Below are positions 42,277-52,682 of a DNA stretch of 64,000 nt, in pieces (within the stretch, counting starts at the first letter, position 1; each line of letters opens with the position of its first letter). Source of the stretch: Gloeocapsopsis crepidinum LEGE 06123. GTDB lineage: Bacteria; Cyanobacteriota; Cyanobacteriia; Cyanobacteriales; Chroococcidiopsidaceae. The stretch is from NCBI RefSeq assembly GCF_015207655.1, contig NZ_JADEWN010000006.1:62001-126000 (forward strand). Reading direction: 5' to 3'. The translations under genes and the position numbers were made by a program. Under the pieces are notes generated by a model. That model had not been told where the DNA came from. It worked only from the letters and a program-made list of their open reading frames with translations, and searched no databases.

Positions 42277-44019
42277 TCAAGCTGGGTAAATCCGCAAGCG
42301 ACGATTAGGTTCTTCGCCAAAGCTATTGGATTTTAGGCGATAGTGTTCTACAAGTTCGTGTTGCATCTTGCGGACTTTAGGCGATCGCGGTAATAACTCC
42401 ACAGGTTGTCCTTTGGGAATTACAATTTGCTCTACTGCCAGGCGTGCCTCTTCTAAGGCATCAATTTCGTCTTCACTTCCCCCTTGGGTAAATAAGCTCA
42501 GTTCGCGTTCATCAGTTGTCAGTGGTTCGTCCATGTCCAACATCCGGCGCAGCGTCCGCGTAATTTGGGGAATAGTGCTGGCTTTAATCATGTGGATCGG
42601 AACTTGACGCACTTTCGCGATATGACGCAACTTTGAGTGATTTTTGACGTGCGATCGCAATGCCAAAATTGCGTCAGCACTATCAATGTCTTTTGTCAAG
42701 ACTACAGGTAAATTCAACACCTGAATCACTTGTTCTAACTGGTGACGACTCACACCATAGGGATAGATGTGTAGAGGTAAATCTTCTCCATTTGGTCCTG
42801 CAGTTTGCGCACCATAGCCAAAGAGATCGCTCTGATCGAGCGATTGGTCGAGTAATCGCTCGAATTCACTTATTCCTGATTCTGGCTCTTTGGAGTAGCG
42901 AGGCAATGGTGACATTTGTCCTGATGCCCGCCATCCATTTGGTTGTAGTACTGGCGTAGTTGATGTATTTCCAGGCATTCTGAGGTCTTGTTTCTCGTCG
43001 GTAATGCCTCGAATTGAGACAGGTTGCTGACGAGTTACAGTCACTTTACCCGCATCATCTACAGTACGCATTTGGGGGCTTGGTTGATGTCCGCGTAAGA
43101 GACTATCTACAGTATCTGCTACACTTTCATGAACTACCCAACGCTGGCGTTCGAGCATTTCTACCGCAATTTCAAACGTAGGTGGCGCTTTACGTTCTAA
43201 AACAGTTTTCTGGCTGCGTCGCCGTCGGGCTTCGTCATCGCCTAATGTGACAGCTTGAATTCCTCCAACTAAGTCTGACAGTGTAGGGTTTTTAATCAAG
43301 TTTTCAATTTGATTACCGTGCGCTGTTCCGACTAACTGTACACCGCGTTCAGCGATTGTCCGTGCTGCCATAGCTTCAAGTTCAGTACCAATTTCATCAA
43401 TGACAATGACTTCTGGCATATGGTTTTCCACTGCCTCAATCATCACTTGATGCTGCAATTCAGGACGTGTAACTTGCATGCGACGGGCGCGACCTATTGC
43501 CGGATGTGCAACGTCTCCATCTCCAGCAATTTCATTCGATGTATCAATAATTACAACTCGTTTATTGAGTTCATCTGCTAGTACCCGTGCAATTTCGCGT
43601 AAAGCTGTCGTTTTACCGACTCCTGGACGACCAAGCATTAAAATTGAGCGACCAGTTTCTACCAGATCGCGAATCATACCGATTGTGCCGTAAACCGCGC
43701 GACCAACACGACAGGTTAAGCCGATAATTTTACCTGTGCGGTTACGGATAGCACTAATGCGGTGTAAAGTTTTCTCAATTCCGGCTCGGTTATCTCCTCC
43801 GAATTCCCCTACACGCTGGATGCACTCGTTGAGTTGTTCCTGCGAAATAGGTGTATCAGAAAGGTACTCGGCTTGATTGGGGAAGCGGGCTTCGGGAAGA
43901 CGCCCCAAGTCCATCACTACTTCAACCAAGTTATCCCTCAAAGGGTGGTACTCTAAAGCTTGTCGAATCTCTAACGGCAAAATATCTAGCAATTTTTGCA
44001 GATCGTCTGTATTGGGCAT
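42277..44019 (-). CDS. Ycf45-like AAA ATPase with C-terminal R3H domain
   Basis: SILMLGRPGVGKTTALREIARVLADE (Walker A), VIVIDEIGTELEAMAARTIAERGVQLVGTAHG; C-terminal R3H-like MQHELVEHYRLKSNSFGEEPNRRLRIYP. Confidence 0.88.
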   Translation of the reverse strand: MPNTDDLQKLLDILPLEIRQALEYHPLRDNLVEVVMDLGRLPEARFPNQAEYLSDTPISQEQLNECIQRVGEFGGDNRAGIEKTLHRISAIRNRTGKIIGLTCRVGRAVYGTIGMIRDLVETGRSILMLGRPGVGKTTALREIARVLADELNKRVVIIDTSNEIAGDGDVAHPAIGRARRMQVTRPELQHQVMIEAVENHMPEVIVIDEIGTELEAMAARTIAERGVQLVGTAHGNQIENLIKNPTLSDLVGGIQAVTLGDDEARRRRSQKTVLERKAPPTFEIAVEMLERQRWVVHESVADTVDSLLRGHQPSPQMRTVDDAGKVTVTRQQPVSIRGITDEKQDLRMPGNTSTTPVLQPNGWRASGQMSPLPRYSKEPESGISEFERLLDQSLDQSDLFGYGAQTAGPNGEDLPLHIYPYGVSRHQLEQVIQVLNLPVVLTKDIDSADAILALRSHVKNHSKLRHIAKVRQVPIHMIKASTIPQITRTLRRMLDMDEPLTTDERELSLFTQGGSEDEIDALEEARLAVEQIVIPKGQPVELLPRSPKVRKMQHELVEHYRLKSNSFGEEPNRRLRIYPA

Positions 44020-44080
44020 TCTTCCTAGGGTGGCGTTATCAACAAGAGAGTAAGAGAGTGAGCGTGTGATTTCAGCATTT

Positions 44081-45274
44081 TTACACTGACTTTAGCTGAG
44101 AAACTAAAGAATTTGCTAGCTTCACAGCCTGCCAGAGTAATTCCTGGTTATCTTCTAAATGCAGTGGGGACACCACAGTAGCTTGATTTATGGGCATTTG
44201 ATCTAATTGCTCTAAAATAGGTGAAAGTAAAGCGCGAGCGTAACTACCGTAAGCAATACCAGAAATGGAGGGGTGGCTAGTGGCTAGTAGCTGGTGGCTA
44301 GTAGTAAGTGATGAGCTTAATGGTGAGCGATCGTTTTCAATCTTCCCTGACCTCTGAACCCTGAACCGAAGATCTGCGCCAGCGTCCCCTGACCCCTTCA
44401 TCAGTCCGATCGCTCTTAACTTTGCAACGGTATAATCATTAGTCCCTCCAGCTAACTGTACATATCCAGGTAATCCGGCTGCGAGTACCTTTTGACTGAG
44501 CTTCACGGCAGCTAGGGTTGTGCCATCACCAATATCACCGCTCATAGGTCGTCCGTCGGTTTGCCAAATCAACGGGCAGGGTAGTGGTGCAATGATACTA
44601 TGCAGGTTCCACAAGTAATCAATCATGCCGTCTCCGTCAGGACAGCTAATTGCTATTAACTTTAACCTGTTAACCCAAGGTTTGATTCCCTGCCATAATC
44701 TTTTAAATTCAGTTATTCGCCCTACTTGCGTGTGAATTTCAAGTGCATCAACTCCAGTAGATAAAACTAACGGTGCGATCGCCCCTGGTGTAGAAACGTA
44801 CGAGCGAGTGTAAATTAGATCGCTAGGACAAACCGGTATACAGCGACCGCATCCATAACAAAGATCTTGGACTACGCCAGAAAAGAGATCGCGGTCAAAC
44901 ACGATTGCTTGCGCTGGACAAATCTTTTCACACGGTCGAGGACATGCAACTGGACACACCTGGGGGTTAAATTCTGCTTTACGAAAATGCGGGTCTTCTC
45001 CATCATTTAAGCTCACCATTAACCACGGGCTACCCTGGTAAGCAAAACCCTGCTGCTGAGCATCAACAGCCAGCAACTTCGCCACTTCCAACGCTTCTTG
45101 CGCTGCTGCAACTACTGCAGGATCAGCCGCCACGTCAATACAGTCAGCACCAGCTAATGTGTAAGCTAATGTTAAATTTCTAACCGCAGGTAGATGTTGA
45201 AAACTAGCTCCACAGATCAACTTAAACCAGTGACCTTCTTTTAAGGAGCATAAGGGTTTATACAAATCAGTCAC
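44081..45274 (-). CDS. ldpA: LdpA-like iron-sulfur protein (light-dependent period)
   Basis: KPLCSLKEGHWFKLICGASFQHLPAVRNLTLAYTLAGADCIDVAADPAVV; two ferredoxin-like Cys clusters CPRPCEKICPAQAI and CYGCGRCIPVCP. Confidence 0.85.
   Translation of the reverse strand: MTDLYKPLCSLKEGHWFKLICGASFQHLPAVRNLTLAYTLAGADCIDVAADPAVVAAAQEALEVAKLLAVDAQQQGFAYQGSPWLMVSLNDGEDPHFRKAEFNPQVCPVACPRPCEKICPAQAIVFDRDLFSGVVQDLCYGCGRCIPVCPSDLIYTRSYVSTPGAIAPLVLSTGVDALEIHTQVGRITEFKRLWQGIKPWVNRLKLIAISCPDGDGMIDYLWNLHSIIAPLPCPLIWQTDGRPMSGDIGDGTTLAAVKLSQKVLAAGLPGYVQLAGGTNDYTVAKLRAIGLMKGSGDAGADLRFRVQRSGKIENDRSPLSSSLTTSHQLLATSHPSISGIAYGSYARALLSPILEQLDQMPINQATVVSPLHLEDNQELLWQAVKLANSLVSQLKSV
44268..44400 (-). repeat. Repeat-derived in-frame expansion within ldpA
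   Basis: ggctagtggctagtagctggtggctagtagtaagtgatgagc ... cctgacctctgaaccctgaacc; encodes the low-complexity segment ...LRFRVQRSGKIENDRSPLSSSLTTSHQLLATSHPS.... Confidence 0.65.
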
Positions 45275-45412
45275 ACTTCTATGCTAATGTGTGACGTCAA
45301 AAATAGCAGCTTGTGAGTCCAAATTTAATAGAATTTTGATGGATGGCAACTCAAGGCGGGCAAGATGCTTAGATCATAATTCATATGCTAGAAAAGTTGA
45401 ACATAATTGTTC

Positions 45413-45430
45413 CTCACCAAACCTGGTGAG
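45413..45430 (+). promoter_or_regulatory. Hairpin upstream of ssb (ctcacca-aacc-tggtgag)
   Basis: Perfect 7-bp stem with 4-nt loop, 55 nt before the ssb start; function unknown. Confidence 0.35.
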
Positions 45431-45485
45431 AGTGAGGATATTCGCAATTACACTATAAGAGAGTACATCTGTACTGGAAAAAGCG

Positions 45486-45845
45486 ATGAGTCTTAATGTT
45501 GTAACTTTGGTAGGTCGTGTTGGTGGCGAACCAGATATCAAATATTTTGAATCTGGCAGTGTTAAGTGCCGATTGACGTTGGCGGTAAGACGTCAGTCAC
45601 GTAATAGTGATGAACCTGATTGGTTTACGCTGGAGTTGTGGGGCAAAACAGCAGAGATTGCAGGGAATTATGTCCACAAAGGAAGTCTAATTGGAGTCAA
45701 AGGATCTTTAAAGTTTGATACTTGGAGCGATCGCAATACAGGTGCAACACGCACGTCACCGATTATCCTTGTTGATAAATTAGATCTTTTAGGTTCCAAA
45801 CAAGATTCCAACTCCAATTTTTCTGGTGGCGACGACAATTTTTAG
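45486..45845 (+). CDS. ssb: Single-stranded DNA-binding protein
   Basis: MSLNVVTLVGRVGGEPDIKYFESGSVKCRLTLAVRR...WFTLELWGKTAEIAGNYVHKGSLIGVKGSL; acidic tail GGDDNF. Confidence 0.92.
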   Translation: MSLNVVTLVGRVGGEPDIKYFESGSVKCRLTLAVRRQSRNSDEPDWFTLELWGKTAEIAGNYVHKGSLIGVKGSLKFDTWSDRNTGATRTSPIILVDKLDLLGSKQDSNSNFSGGDDNF

Positions 45846-45930
45846 CAGAACATATGACATTTGCATGAATGCGAGTGCGAATAAATTCGCTACTAGACAA
45901 ACGTAGACGCGTAGCGGCTTCCCGCAGGAT

Positions 45931-46018
45931 AGTCCACCTTCGTGGACTTACTAGTAAAATTTTTATCCTAGTGTGCGGAGGCACACTTTGTTTCTGTAGC
46001 TCCGACTTCAGTCGAAGG
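45931..46018 (-). repeat. Composite three-hairpin dispersed element, copy 2 (hairpins A, B, C on minus strand)
   Basis: Read on minus: A cttcgactgaagtcggag; B agtgtgc-ctcc-gcacact (45970-45987); C agtccac-gaag-gtggact (45931-45948). Same order as copy 1. Confidence 0.75.
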
Positions 46019-46027
46019 GCATTCTCC

Positions 46028-46825
46028 CTAGTACCGAATTTGCAGCGTTACTGTTGCCTCAACTTGCTGTTCGCCACCAACAATTGGTGTAGTAGCAGCG
46101 CTATCTGCCATAGCCGCTGCTTGACGCATTAAAGGAACAGGTGGTGGTGGGGTCGTACCAGCATTATTAATTTGAATGCTGACAACTTCACTTGGTGAGA
46201 GATTCAAGACATTTAACACAGTGTTAGCTTGTTGTTGGGCATCTTGTGTTGCCTCACGTAAGGCTTGCTGTTGGGCTTGAGCGATCGCACTATCCGTCGC
46301 AATAAAACTTACACTGTCAATTCTTGTTGCCCCAGCTTTCACTGCTTCATCTAATAAATTTCCTGTTCTTTCAGTAGCAATCCGAAAACTGACAATATTT
46401 GTTGCCGAATATCCAGTCAACCGCTGTGTATTATCAGTGTAGCTATAGATTGGGTTAAGTGTGATACCCGTAGTTTCGAGTCTTTCTACATTACGTGCTT
46501 TGAGTAAGGCGACAACTGCTGATGAGCGTCGGGCAGCCTCTTGTTGCACTTCAGCGGCAGTTTTACCTTGGACTTCAACTCCTAAACGTACTTGTGTCAA
46601 TGTCGTGGGAATTGACTCCGTACCGCGACCGCTCACAGTAATAGTACGCATAGAAATTGGAACTTGCGGTTGTGGTTGTTGTGCCATAACAGGAGCGGCG
46701 AATGCTAAACATAATACGCTAGTTGTTACAAATACTCCGCGTAACGGATTCATCAAATTGGAAAAATATTTATGTTGGCGACTTTCAGCTACAGAAGAGG
46801 GATTCATTGATTTTGCTGTCCTCAC
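46028..46825 (-). CDS. SIMPL (DUF541) domain secreted protein
   Basis: MRTITVSGRGTESIPTTLTQVRLGVEVQGKTAAEVQQEAARRSSAVVALLKARNVERLETTGITLNPIYSY. Confidence 0.9.
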   Translation of the reverse strand: MRTAKSMNPSSVAESRQHKYFSNLMNPLRGVFVTTSVLCLAFAAPVMAQQPQPQVPISMRTITVSGRGTESIPTTLTQVRLGVEVQGKTAAEVQQEAARRSSAVVALLKARNVERLETTGITLNPIYSYTDNTQRLTGYSATNIVSFRIATERTGNLLDEAVKAGATRIDSVSFIATDSAIAQAQQQALREATQDAQQQANTVLNVLNLSPSEVVSIQINNAGTTPPPPVPLMRQAAAMADSAATTPIVGGEQQVEATVTLQIRY

Positions 46826-47070
46826 ATTTAGAGGCTAATTAAATTTTGACGTCATGCATGACGTGCTATCTAATCTGACATTAAACAAAAACAATGTTGC
46901 AATTGTTACAGTTTTTGTAACTTAAAATTAGTTAAAAATCAGGAGTTGACCAATTTTTTTGAATATTAAGTATAAAGAAACCCTATTTACACAATCATTA
47001 ATAACCACTCCTAATTTAGTTAGCAAACTTGTACAGTAAAAAGAATGTTTGTACAGATATTGGAAGGTAA

Positions 47071-48516
47071 ATGCAATTGCCAAGTTTAACCTGGTTGATG
47101 CAACTCCCAGGATGGGGAAATACGTATTTGCTGGCAAGTGCGACAGAATCTGCGACAGAGGCTTCCTCAGAAGCAGAATATGGAACACTGTTGCTAACAG
47201 CAGTACTGCTGAGTTTGGTCGTCATTTATTTAGCGAGTAAACTAGGCGGAGAATTTTCAAACCGCGTTGGTTTACCACCTGTTTTGGGAGAATTGGTTGG
47301 TGGTGTGTTAGTTGGGGTTTCTGCCTTGCATCTTTTAGCTTTTCCAGAAGCTGGGGTAGAACCTTCTAGTTCTTTGATTATTCGATTTCTAGAATCTACT
47401 GGAGGTCTTACTCCTGATCTAGCAGGCGCTGTGTTTCGCGACCAAAATGATGTTATTAGTGTTTTGGCAGAAATTGGTGTTGTCATTCTGCTGTTTGAAA
47501 TTGGTCTAGAGTCGAATTTAAAGGAATTACTCGATGTTGGTATTCAAGCAACACTAGTCGCGGTGGTAGGGGTAGCTGTCCCTTTTGCGGCTGGTACTGC
47601 GGGATTGATGGTTTTCTTTGGAATTTCAGCTGTTCCAGCAATTTTTGCAGGTGCAGCTTTAACTGCAACGAGTATTGGCATTACGTCGAAGGTTTTGTCT
47701 GAATTGGGGCGACTTAATTCTAAAGAAGGTCAAATTATTTTGGGTGCTGCGGTTATTGACGACGTGTTAGGCATTATTGTCTTAGCGGTCGTTGCTAGCT
47801 TGGCAAAAACTGGTGAGATTGATGTCACCAACGTTGTTTACTTGATTCTTAGTGCGAGTGGTTTCTTAATTGGTGCTATTCTTCTGGGTAAAGTATTCAA
47901 TAAAACGTTTGTCTCCGTAGTGGATCTGTTTAAGACTCGCGGCGGCATTGTCATACCAGCAATCATTTTTGCTTACGCTATGGCATACTTAGCAGCTGTG
48001 ATTCACTTAGAGGCAATTTTAGGTGCTTTTGCGGCTGGTCTAGTATTGGATGAAACCGATAAACGCAAAGAATTGCAACGTCAAGTCATTCCGATCGCTG
48101 ATATCCTAGTACCAATTTTCTTTGTCACTGTAGGTGCAAAAACTGACTTGGGAGTATTGAACCCAGCCAATCCAACAAATCGCGAAGGTTTGTTGATTGC
48201 AAGTTTTTTAATTGCGATCGCGATCGTCGGTAAAGTCGTCACAGGTTTAGCTGTATTTGGTCAACCTGGAATCAATCGTTTGGCGATCGGTGTGGGGATG
48301 ATTCCTCGTGGTGAAGTCGGACTTGTCTTTGCTGGAGTTGGTTCGGCAAGTGGTGCGCTTTCTAAACCGTTAGAAGCAGCGATTATTATGATGGTCATTT
48401 TGACGACCTTTTTAGCACCACCTTTATTGCGGTTTGTATTTCCTGATTCAGAACCAGCAGTTGAATCTGCGGAAGCAGTTCCTGAATTAGATCGGGCAGC
48501 AAATCGGCAACCGTAG
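47071..48516 (+). CDS. Cation:proton antiporter (CPA2-type)
   Basis: Multi-TM protein with VLGELVGGVLVG, LLFEIGLESNLKELLDVG, AALTATSIGITSKVLSELG, MIPRGEVGLVFAGVG. Confidence 0.9.
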   Translation: MQLPSLTWLMQLPGWGNTYLLASATESATEASSEAEYGTLLLTAVLLSLVVIYLASKLGGEFSNRVGLPPVLGELVGGVLVGVSALHLLAFPEAGVEPSSSLIIRFLESTGGLTPDLAGAVFRDQNDVISVLAEIGVVILLFEIGLESNLKELLDVGIQATLVAVVGVAVPFAAGTAGLMVFFGISAVPAIFAGAALTATSIGITSKVLSELGRLNSKEGQIILGAAVIDDVLGIIVLAVVASLAKTGEIDVTNVVYLILSASGFLIGAILLGKVFNKTFVSVVDLFKTRGGIVIPAIIFAYAMAYLAAVIHLEAILGAFAAGLVLDETDKRKELQRQVIPIADILVPIFFVTVGAKTDLGVLNPANPTNREGLLIASFLIAIAIVGKVVTGLAVFGQPGINRLAIGVGMIPRGEVGLVFAGVGSASGALSKPLEAAIIMMVILTTFLAPPLLRFVFPDSEPAVESAEAVPELDRAANRQP

Positions 48517-48522
48517 AAGAAA

Positions 48523-48554
48523 GGGGTGAGGGGCGAGGAGTGAGGGGTGAGAGG
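48523..48554 (+). repeat. G-rich heptanucleotide tandem repeat (ggggtga ggggcga ggagtga ggggtga gagg)
   Basis: Four consecutive 7-nt units read directly. Confidence 0.85.
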
Positions 48555-48600
48555 AATTATTAAAATCTCTGATAGCTAATCTCCTTGCCCTTAGTACAAA

Positions 48601-49401
48601 TTATTTTGTAGCGACAACGGCGATATTCCAGGCGAAGCGTTTCATTAGAGGTAGTTTTTTGAGAAGGATATCAAACTTTTCTAAGCTTTGATATGTGGGT
48701 GCTAGTCGGGAGTGTTCAAGGATGATTTTCTTCCAGTATCTTTCTTTATTTGGATCTACTTTTTCAATTAAATAAAAGCGGAGGAAGATCCATAAAGTCG
48801 CTAGCCAAAAGGTATCGTAAGTTGTTTTTGAGAAGTGCGATCGCACAAAATCTACAATATTGATATCCAACGGCATTTCATCTTCCGTGCGCACCTTTGT
48901 GGCAATGCGTCGATAGACATTAATCACAGGGTTGTGCCGTAGAGGGTCCCAAAAACAAGCTTTTCCACCTGGCTTAAGAACGCGATGCATTTCTCGAATG
49001 GCTGCGCGGGGGTTAGGGATATGGTGTAGAAGATTTGAGGCATAAACTATATCAAAGGTGTTATCAGGACAATCAAGTGCGATCGCGTTCATTGTGCGTC
49101 CTTGGACTTTCACTCCATTTGCCTCAGCAAGTTTCAATGCAACTTCCACCATTCCTGGTGAATAATCTGCTGCAACACATCTTGCCCCTTTTTTCGCAAA
49201 GTAGACGCTGTTTTCACCCGCGCCACAACCTAAATCTAATAACAACTTGCCTCTAATATCTCCCAGATGATTCAGAATAAAGCGATTTTCGGGGGCAGTA
49301 CAAGCTTCAAAATAATCTCTAACTTGAATTCCTTCGACGTCGATTGTAGAAGCCCATTCGTCATGGAATCGTTGTTCTTTGGCAAATACATCATCGCGCA
49401 T
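48601..49401 (-). CDS. Class I SAM-dependent methyltransferase
   Basis: LLLDLGCGAGENSVYFAKKGARCVAADYSPGMVEVA; FDIVYASNLLHHIPNPRAAIREMHRVLKPGGKACF. Start at 49401 because the leuA terminator occupies 49419-49442. Confidence 0.88.
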   Translation of the reverse strand: MRDDVFAKEQRFHDEWASTIDVEGIQVRDYFEACTAPENRFILNHLGDIRGKLLLDLGCGAGENSVYFAKKGARCVAADYSPGMVEVALKLAEANGVKVQGRTMNAIALDCPDNTFDIVYASNLLHHIPNPRAAIREMHRVLKPGGKACFWDPLRHNPVINVYRRIATKVRTEDEMPLDINIVDFVRSHFSKTTYDTFWLATLWIFLRFYLIEKVDPNKERYWKKIILEHSRLAPTYQSLEKFDILLKKLPLMKRFAWNIAVVATK

Positions 49402-49418
49402 GATGACCTGGCTGCAAA

Positions 49419-49442
49419 TAAAAAAGGTGGGCATTGCCCACC
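49419..49442 (-). terminator. Rho-independent terminator of leuA
   Basis: On minus strand GGTGGGCAATGCCCACC followed by a T tract (TTTTTTTATTT), directly after the leuA stop. Confidence 0.85.
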
Positions 49443-49452
49443 CTATCATGTT

Positions 49453-51042
49453 TTACACGGTTAATTGTTGCTGCTTATTCTGGATGGCAGCATACAAACG
49501 ATTCAGGGCGTTAACGTACGCTTGGGCTGAGGCAACGATGATATCTGTATTAGCTGCATGACCAGAATACACGCGATCTTCATAACGCAGGCGAATTGTG
49601 ACTTCACCGATCGCATCAATCCCCGCAGTCACTGACTGAACAGAAAACTCAATGAGTTGATTGGGGACATTCACCACGCGGTTAATTGCCTTATAGACAG
49701 CATCAACGGGTCCGGTTCCAATTGCCGCATCGGTTAATTCTTCGCCTTCAGGAGTACGAATCGACACAGTAGCAGTGGGACACGCGCGATCGCCACAGGA
49801 GACTTGCACAAACTCTAAACGAAATAGTTCTGGCGTTTGTTGAATTTCATCGTTGACGATTGCTTCTAAATCCCAATCAGAAATTTCTTTTTTCTTATCT
49901 GCTAAGTCTTTAAACCGCAAAAATGCTTTATTTAAATCTGTTTCCGACAGTTCAAATCCCAATTCCTTTAGACGAGTGCGGAAGGCGTTACGTCCTGAAT
50001 GTTTGCCTAAGACGATTTGATTATCAGTTAAGCCGATGGATTGGGCATCCATAATTTCATACGTCAGCTTATTTTTCAATACCCCATCTTGATGAATTCC
50101 AGATTCGTGGGCAAAAGCATTTGCCCCAACAATCGCCTTATTTGGCTGTACTAGCATCCCTGTTAAGTTAGAAACAAGTCGGGAAGTTTTATAAATCTGG
50201 TGCGTATCAATATTTGTCAAAGGTGCTTCAGACTCAACTGGGCGACCTAAATAAGGGTTATAGTGTTGCCGTCTGACGTGTAGCGCCATGACTAATTCTT
50301 CTAAGGCTGCATTGCCAGCGCGTTCCCCAATACCGTTAATCGTACATTCGAGTTGTCGCGCTCCATTCTTAACGGCTTCTAAGAAGTTAGCAACAGCTAA
50401 ACCTAAGTCATTATGACCGTGAACCGAAATAATTGCTTGGTCAATATTCGGAACGTTCTCTTTTATACCACGAATCAGCGCTCCAAATTCACTAGGGGTG
50501 GTGTAACCTACGGTGTCCGGAATATTAATTGTTTTTGCTCCAGCCGCGATCGCGCGTTCTAGCACTTGATACAAGTACTCTGGATCAGTGCGTACCGCAT
50601 CCATTGGGGAAAATTCTACATCATCCATGAAAGATTTAGCATAGGCGACCATTTCTTCGGCGATCGCTAACACCTCAGAACGGGATTTCTTCAACTGGTA
50701 CTCTAGATGAATATCTGACGTGGAAATAAATGTATGAATTCTTGCTTTAGTAGCTGGCTTTAATGCCTCTGCTGCTGCTTTAATATCATCCTTGATTGCT
50801 CTTGCCAAACTACAAATTACAGGACCATCTTCAGTACCCACAGTTTCGGCAATTTGCTGTACTGCATTAAAGTCTCCAGGACTGGCAAATGCAAATCCAG
50901 CTTCGATAATATCTACACCCAACCGTGACAGTTGGCGAGCAATCATCACTTTCTCTTCTACATTTAATGTGGCACCAGGACATTGTTCTCCGTCCCGCAA
51001 TGTTGTGTCAAAGATAATGATGCGATCTTGTTGTGCGTGCAT
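49453..51042 (-). CDS. leuA: 2-isopropylmalate synthase
   Basis: [89 protein letters not shown]-terminal LeuA dimer region. Confidence 0.96.
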   Translation of the reverse strand: MHAQQDRIIIFDTTLRDGEQCPGATLNVEEKVMIARQLSRLGVDIIEAGFAFASPGDFNAVQQIAETVGTEDGPVICSLARAIKDDIKAAAEALKPATKARIHTFISTSDIHLEYQLKKSRSEVLAIAEEMVAYAKSFMDDVEFSPMDAVRTDPEYLYQVLERAIAAGAKTINIPDTVGYTTPSEFGALIRGIKENVPNIDQAIISVHGHNDLGLAVANFLEAVKNGARQLECTINGIGERAGNAALEELVMALHVRRQHYNPYLGRPVESEAPLTNIDTHQIYKTSRLVSNLTGMLVQPNKAIVGANAFAHESGIHQDGVLKNKLTYEIMDAQSIGLTDNQIVLGKHSGRNAFRTRLKELGFELSETDLNKAFLRFKDLADKKKEISDWDLEAIVNDEIQQTPELFRLEFVQVSCGDRACPTATVSIRTPEGEELTDAAIGTGPVDAVYKAINRVVNVPNQLIEFSVQSVTAGIDAIGEVTIRLRYEDRVYSGHAANTDIIVASAQAYVNALNRLYAAIQNKQQQLTV

Positions 51043-51201
51043 AGTACTCCTTATTTGATGTTGTTTGTGTCAACTTATTCTTGATTTCTACTACAGCAAT
51101 CGTAAATTATATGTAAACACGTTCATGCTATTGCTCTGTATACTCTGCCTTTTGTTCTTTGTATTTAAGTCTAAAATATCAACTATATTCCAACTAAATT
51201 A

Positions 51202-51723
51202 TTAATAATCTACTTTCTCTATGTATTCTCTAATATCATTTAAATCAATATATCTATCAGTAGCATTCCGTAATTCTCGTGCAATCATTCCTTCTGTGGA
51301 TACTACAGTAATGTGAGTATCTTTTGATCGTAATAGCTCAATTGCTCGTTCAAAATCTCCATCTCCACTAAATAAAATAACATGGTTATATTGCTCTACA
51401 GTATTAAACATATCTACGACAATTTCAATATCTAGGTTCGCTTTTTGCGAATAACGTCCAGAGGTATCGTCGTAATATTCTTTAAGAATTTTATGCCGTA
51501 CTGTATATCCTAAGCTGATTAATGCATCTCTAAAACCACGCTGATCTTGTGGATCTTTTAAGCCGGTATACCAAAAGGCATTGATTAATATCGTCTCTGG
51601 CTGCTCTGTTTTAAAGTATTCCAATACTCTTCTTGGATCGAAAAACCAACCATTTTTTTGTTGCGCATAGAACATATTATTGCCGTCTACAAAAATAGAC
51701 GTGCGGTTTATTAAGCATGCCAT
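51202..51723 (-). CDS. NYN domain protein (LabA/DUF88 family)
   Basis: TSIFVDGNNMFYAQQKNGWFFDPRRVLEYF...KANLDIEIVVDMFNTVEQYNHVILFSGDGDFERAIELLRSK with the conserved Asp pattern. Confidence 0.88.
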   Translation of the reverse strand: MACLINRTSIFVDGNNMFYAQQKNGWFFDPRRVLEYFKTEQPETILINAFWYTGLKDPQDQRGFRDALISLGYTVRHKILKEYYDDTSGRYSQKANLDIEIVVDMFNTVEQYNHVILFSGDGDFERAIELLRSKDTHITVVSTEGMIARELRNATDRYIDLNDIREYIEKVDY

Positions 51724-52682
51724 AAAAGTTAAACCTAAAAGCTTAGAAAAATAGTTAGTTTCCTTTTGATTTATATTGCAACTTATATAGCGTTTCTATT
51801 TGATTTATGAACATCTCCTTGGGGCTGCTAATTATTCAAGAGTCACTTTTTCACTATTTGATCGGCATACTAGCTTCTCTTTCGTTAGCCATTAGCCACT
51901 CTTCTAGTACGTTATCAAATTCACAAATCATTTAGAAGTACTATATTACTTAAAATAATTGAATAAAATATATTTTTCCGAAGCCGCAAAATATGCCGCA
52001 TTTTTTAGAAAATCCTTTGTTCAGGTTACTGTTTCAGATAATACACAATTGCCTTTTGTTTCTACCCTACTGTCACATAGCATCTAAACATTTTTTGAGG
52101 TTTAATGCTTTTTTGCAATAACTCCTACCAATTTTTTCCTAGCTTGTTGCTCTCAGTACTTACTAAAACACACAGTATAGCTGGCTAAAATTGTTTAAAT
52201 CGCTGCTACTGCCACTAATTTTAGGCTTTAATGTAGCTTAGTAATACCTCCTAAATAGCGTGTAAACTGATAATAAGACATAATAAGTTTAGTCACAAAT
52301 ATAAATCTGAGTTGTCGTTTTATGCTTGTCGGCTGAATTATAACAGTCTCTACACTCTGAGAAATTTATAATCACAGGCACAGTCTATAGTATTAATGCT
52401 AACGCTACTTCTTAGGCACCTATTAGTGTCGATGACAGCAAGTAGTTTTGCTTAAATATAGACAGCACGAGACAACTCTTTAATTTTGGAGATTTTCCAT
52501 TGTCGAATAAAATTGTTGATAGGGTACATAGTACCAGAGATTTTTACTGCCTAAGTATAAATGCTATTGCGAGTAATATATGCATATCATAGCTAAATTC
52601 GGTTGATATTGAAATTTTGAGAGATTAACTTAGAAAAGACAAAATCAGGTTGTTGTAGGGAAAACAAGCTTCCAGGCAAGAT

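Noticed and set aside
44081-51723. ldpA and the LabA-like NYN gene as a circadian gene cluster
   Set aside because: They are about 6 kb apart with unrelated genes (ssb, antiporter, leuA) between. NYN proteins are common and clock linkage for this one is not shown.
52000-52680. Long AT-rich gap before the CHASE2 kinase as a possible ncRNA locus
   Set aside because: No stable hairpin, terminator or conserved-looking motif could be supported by eye.
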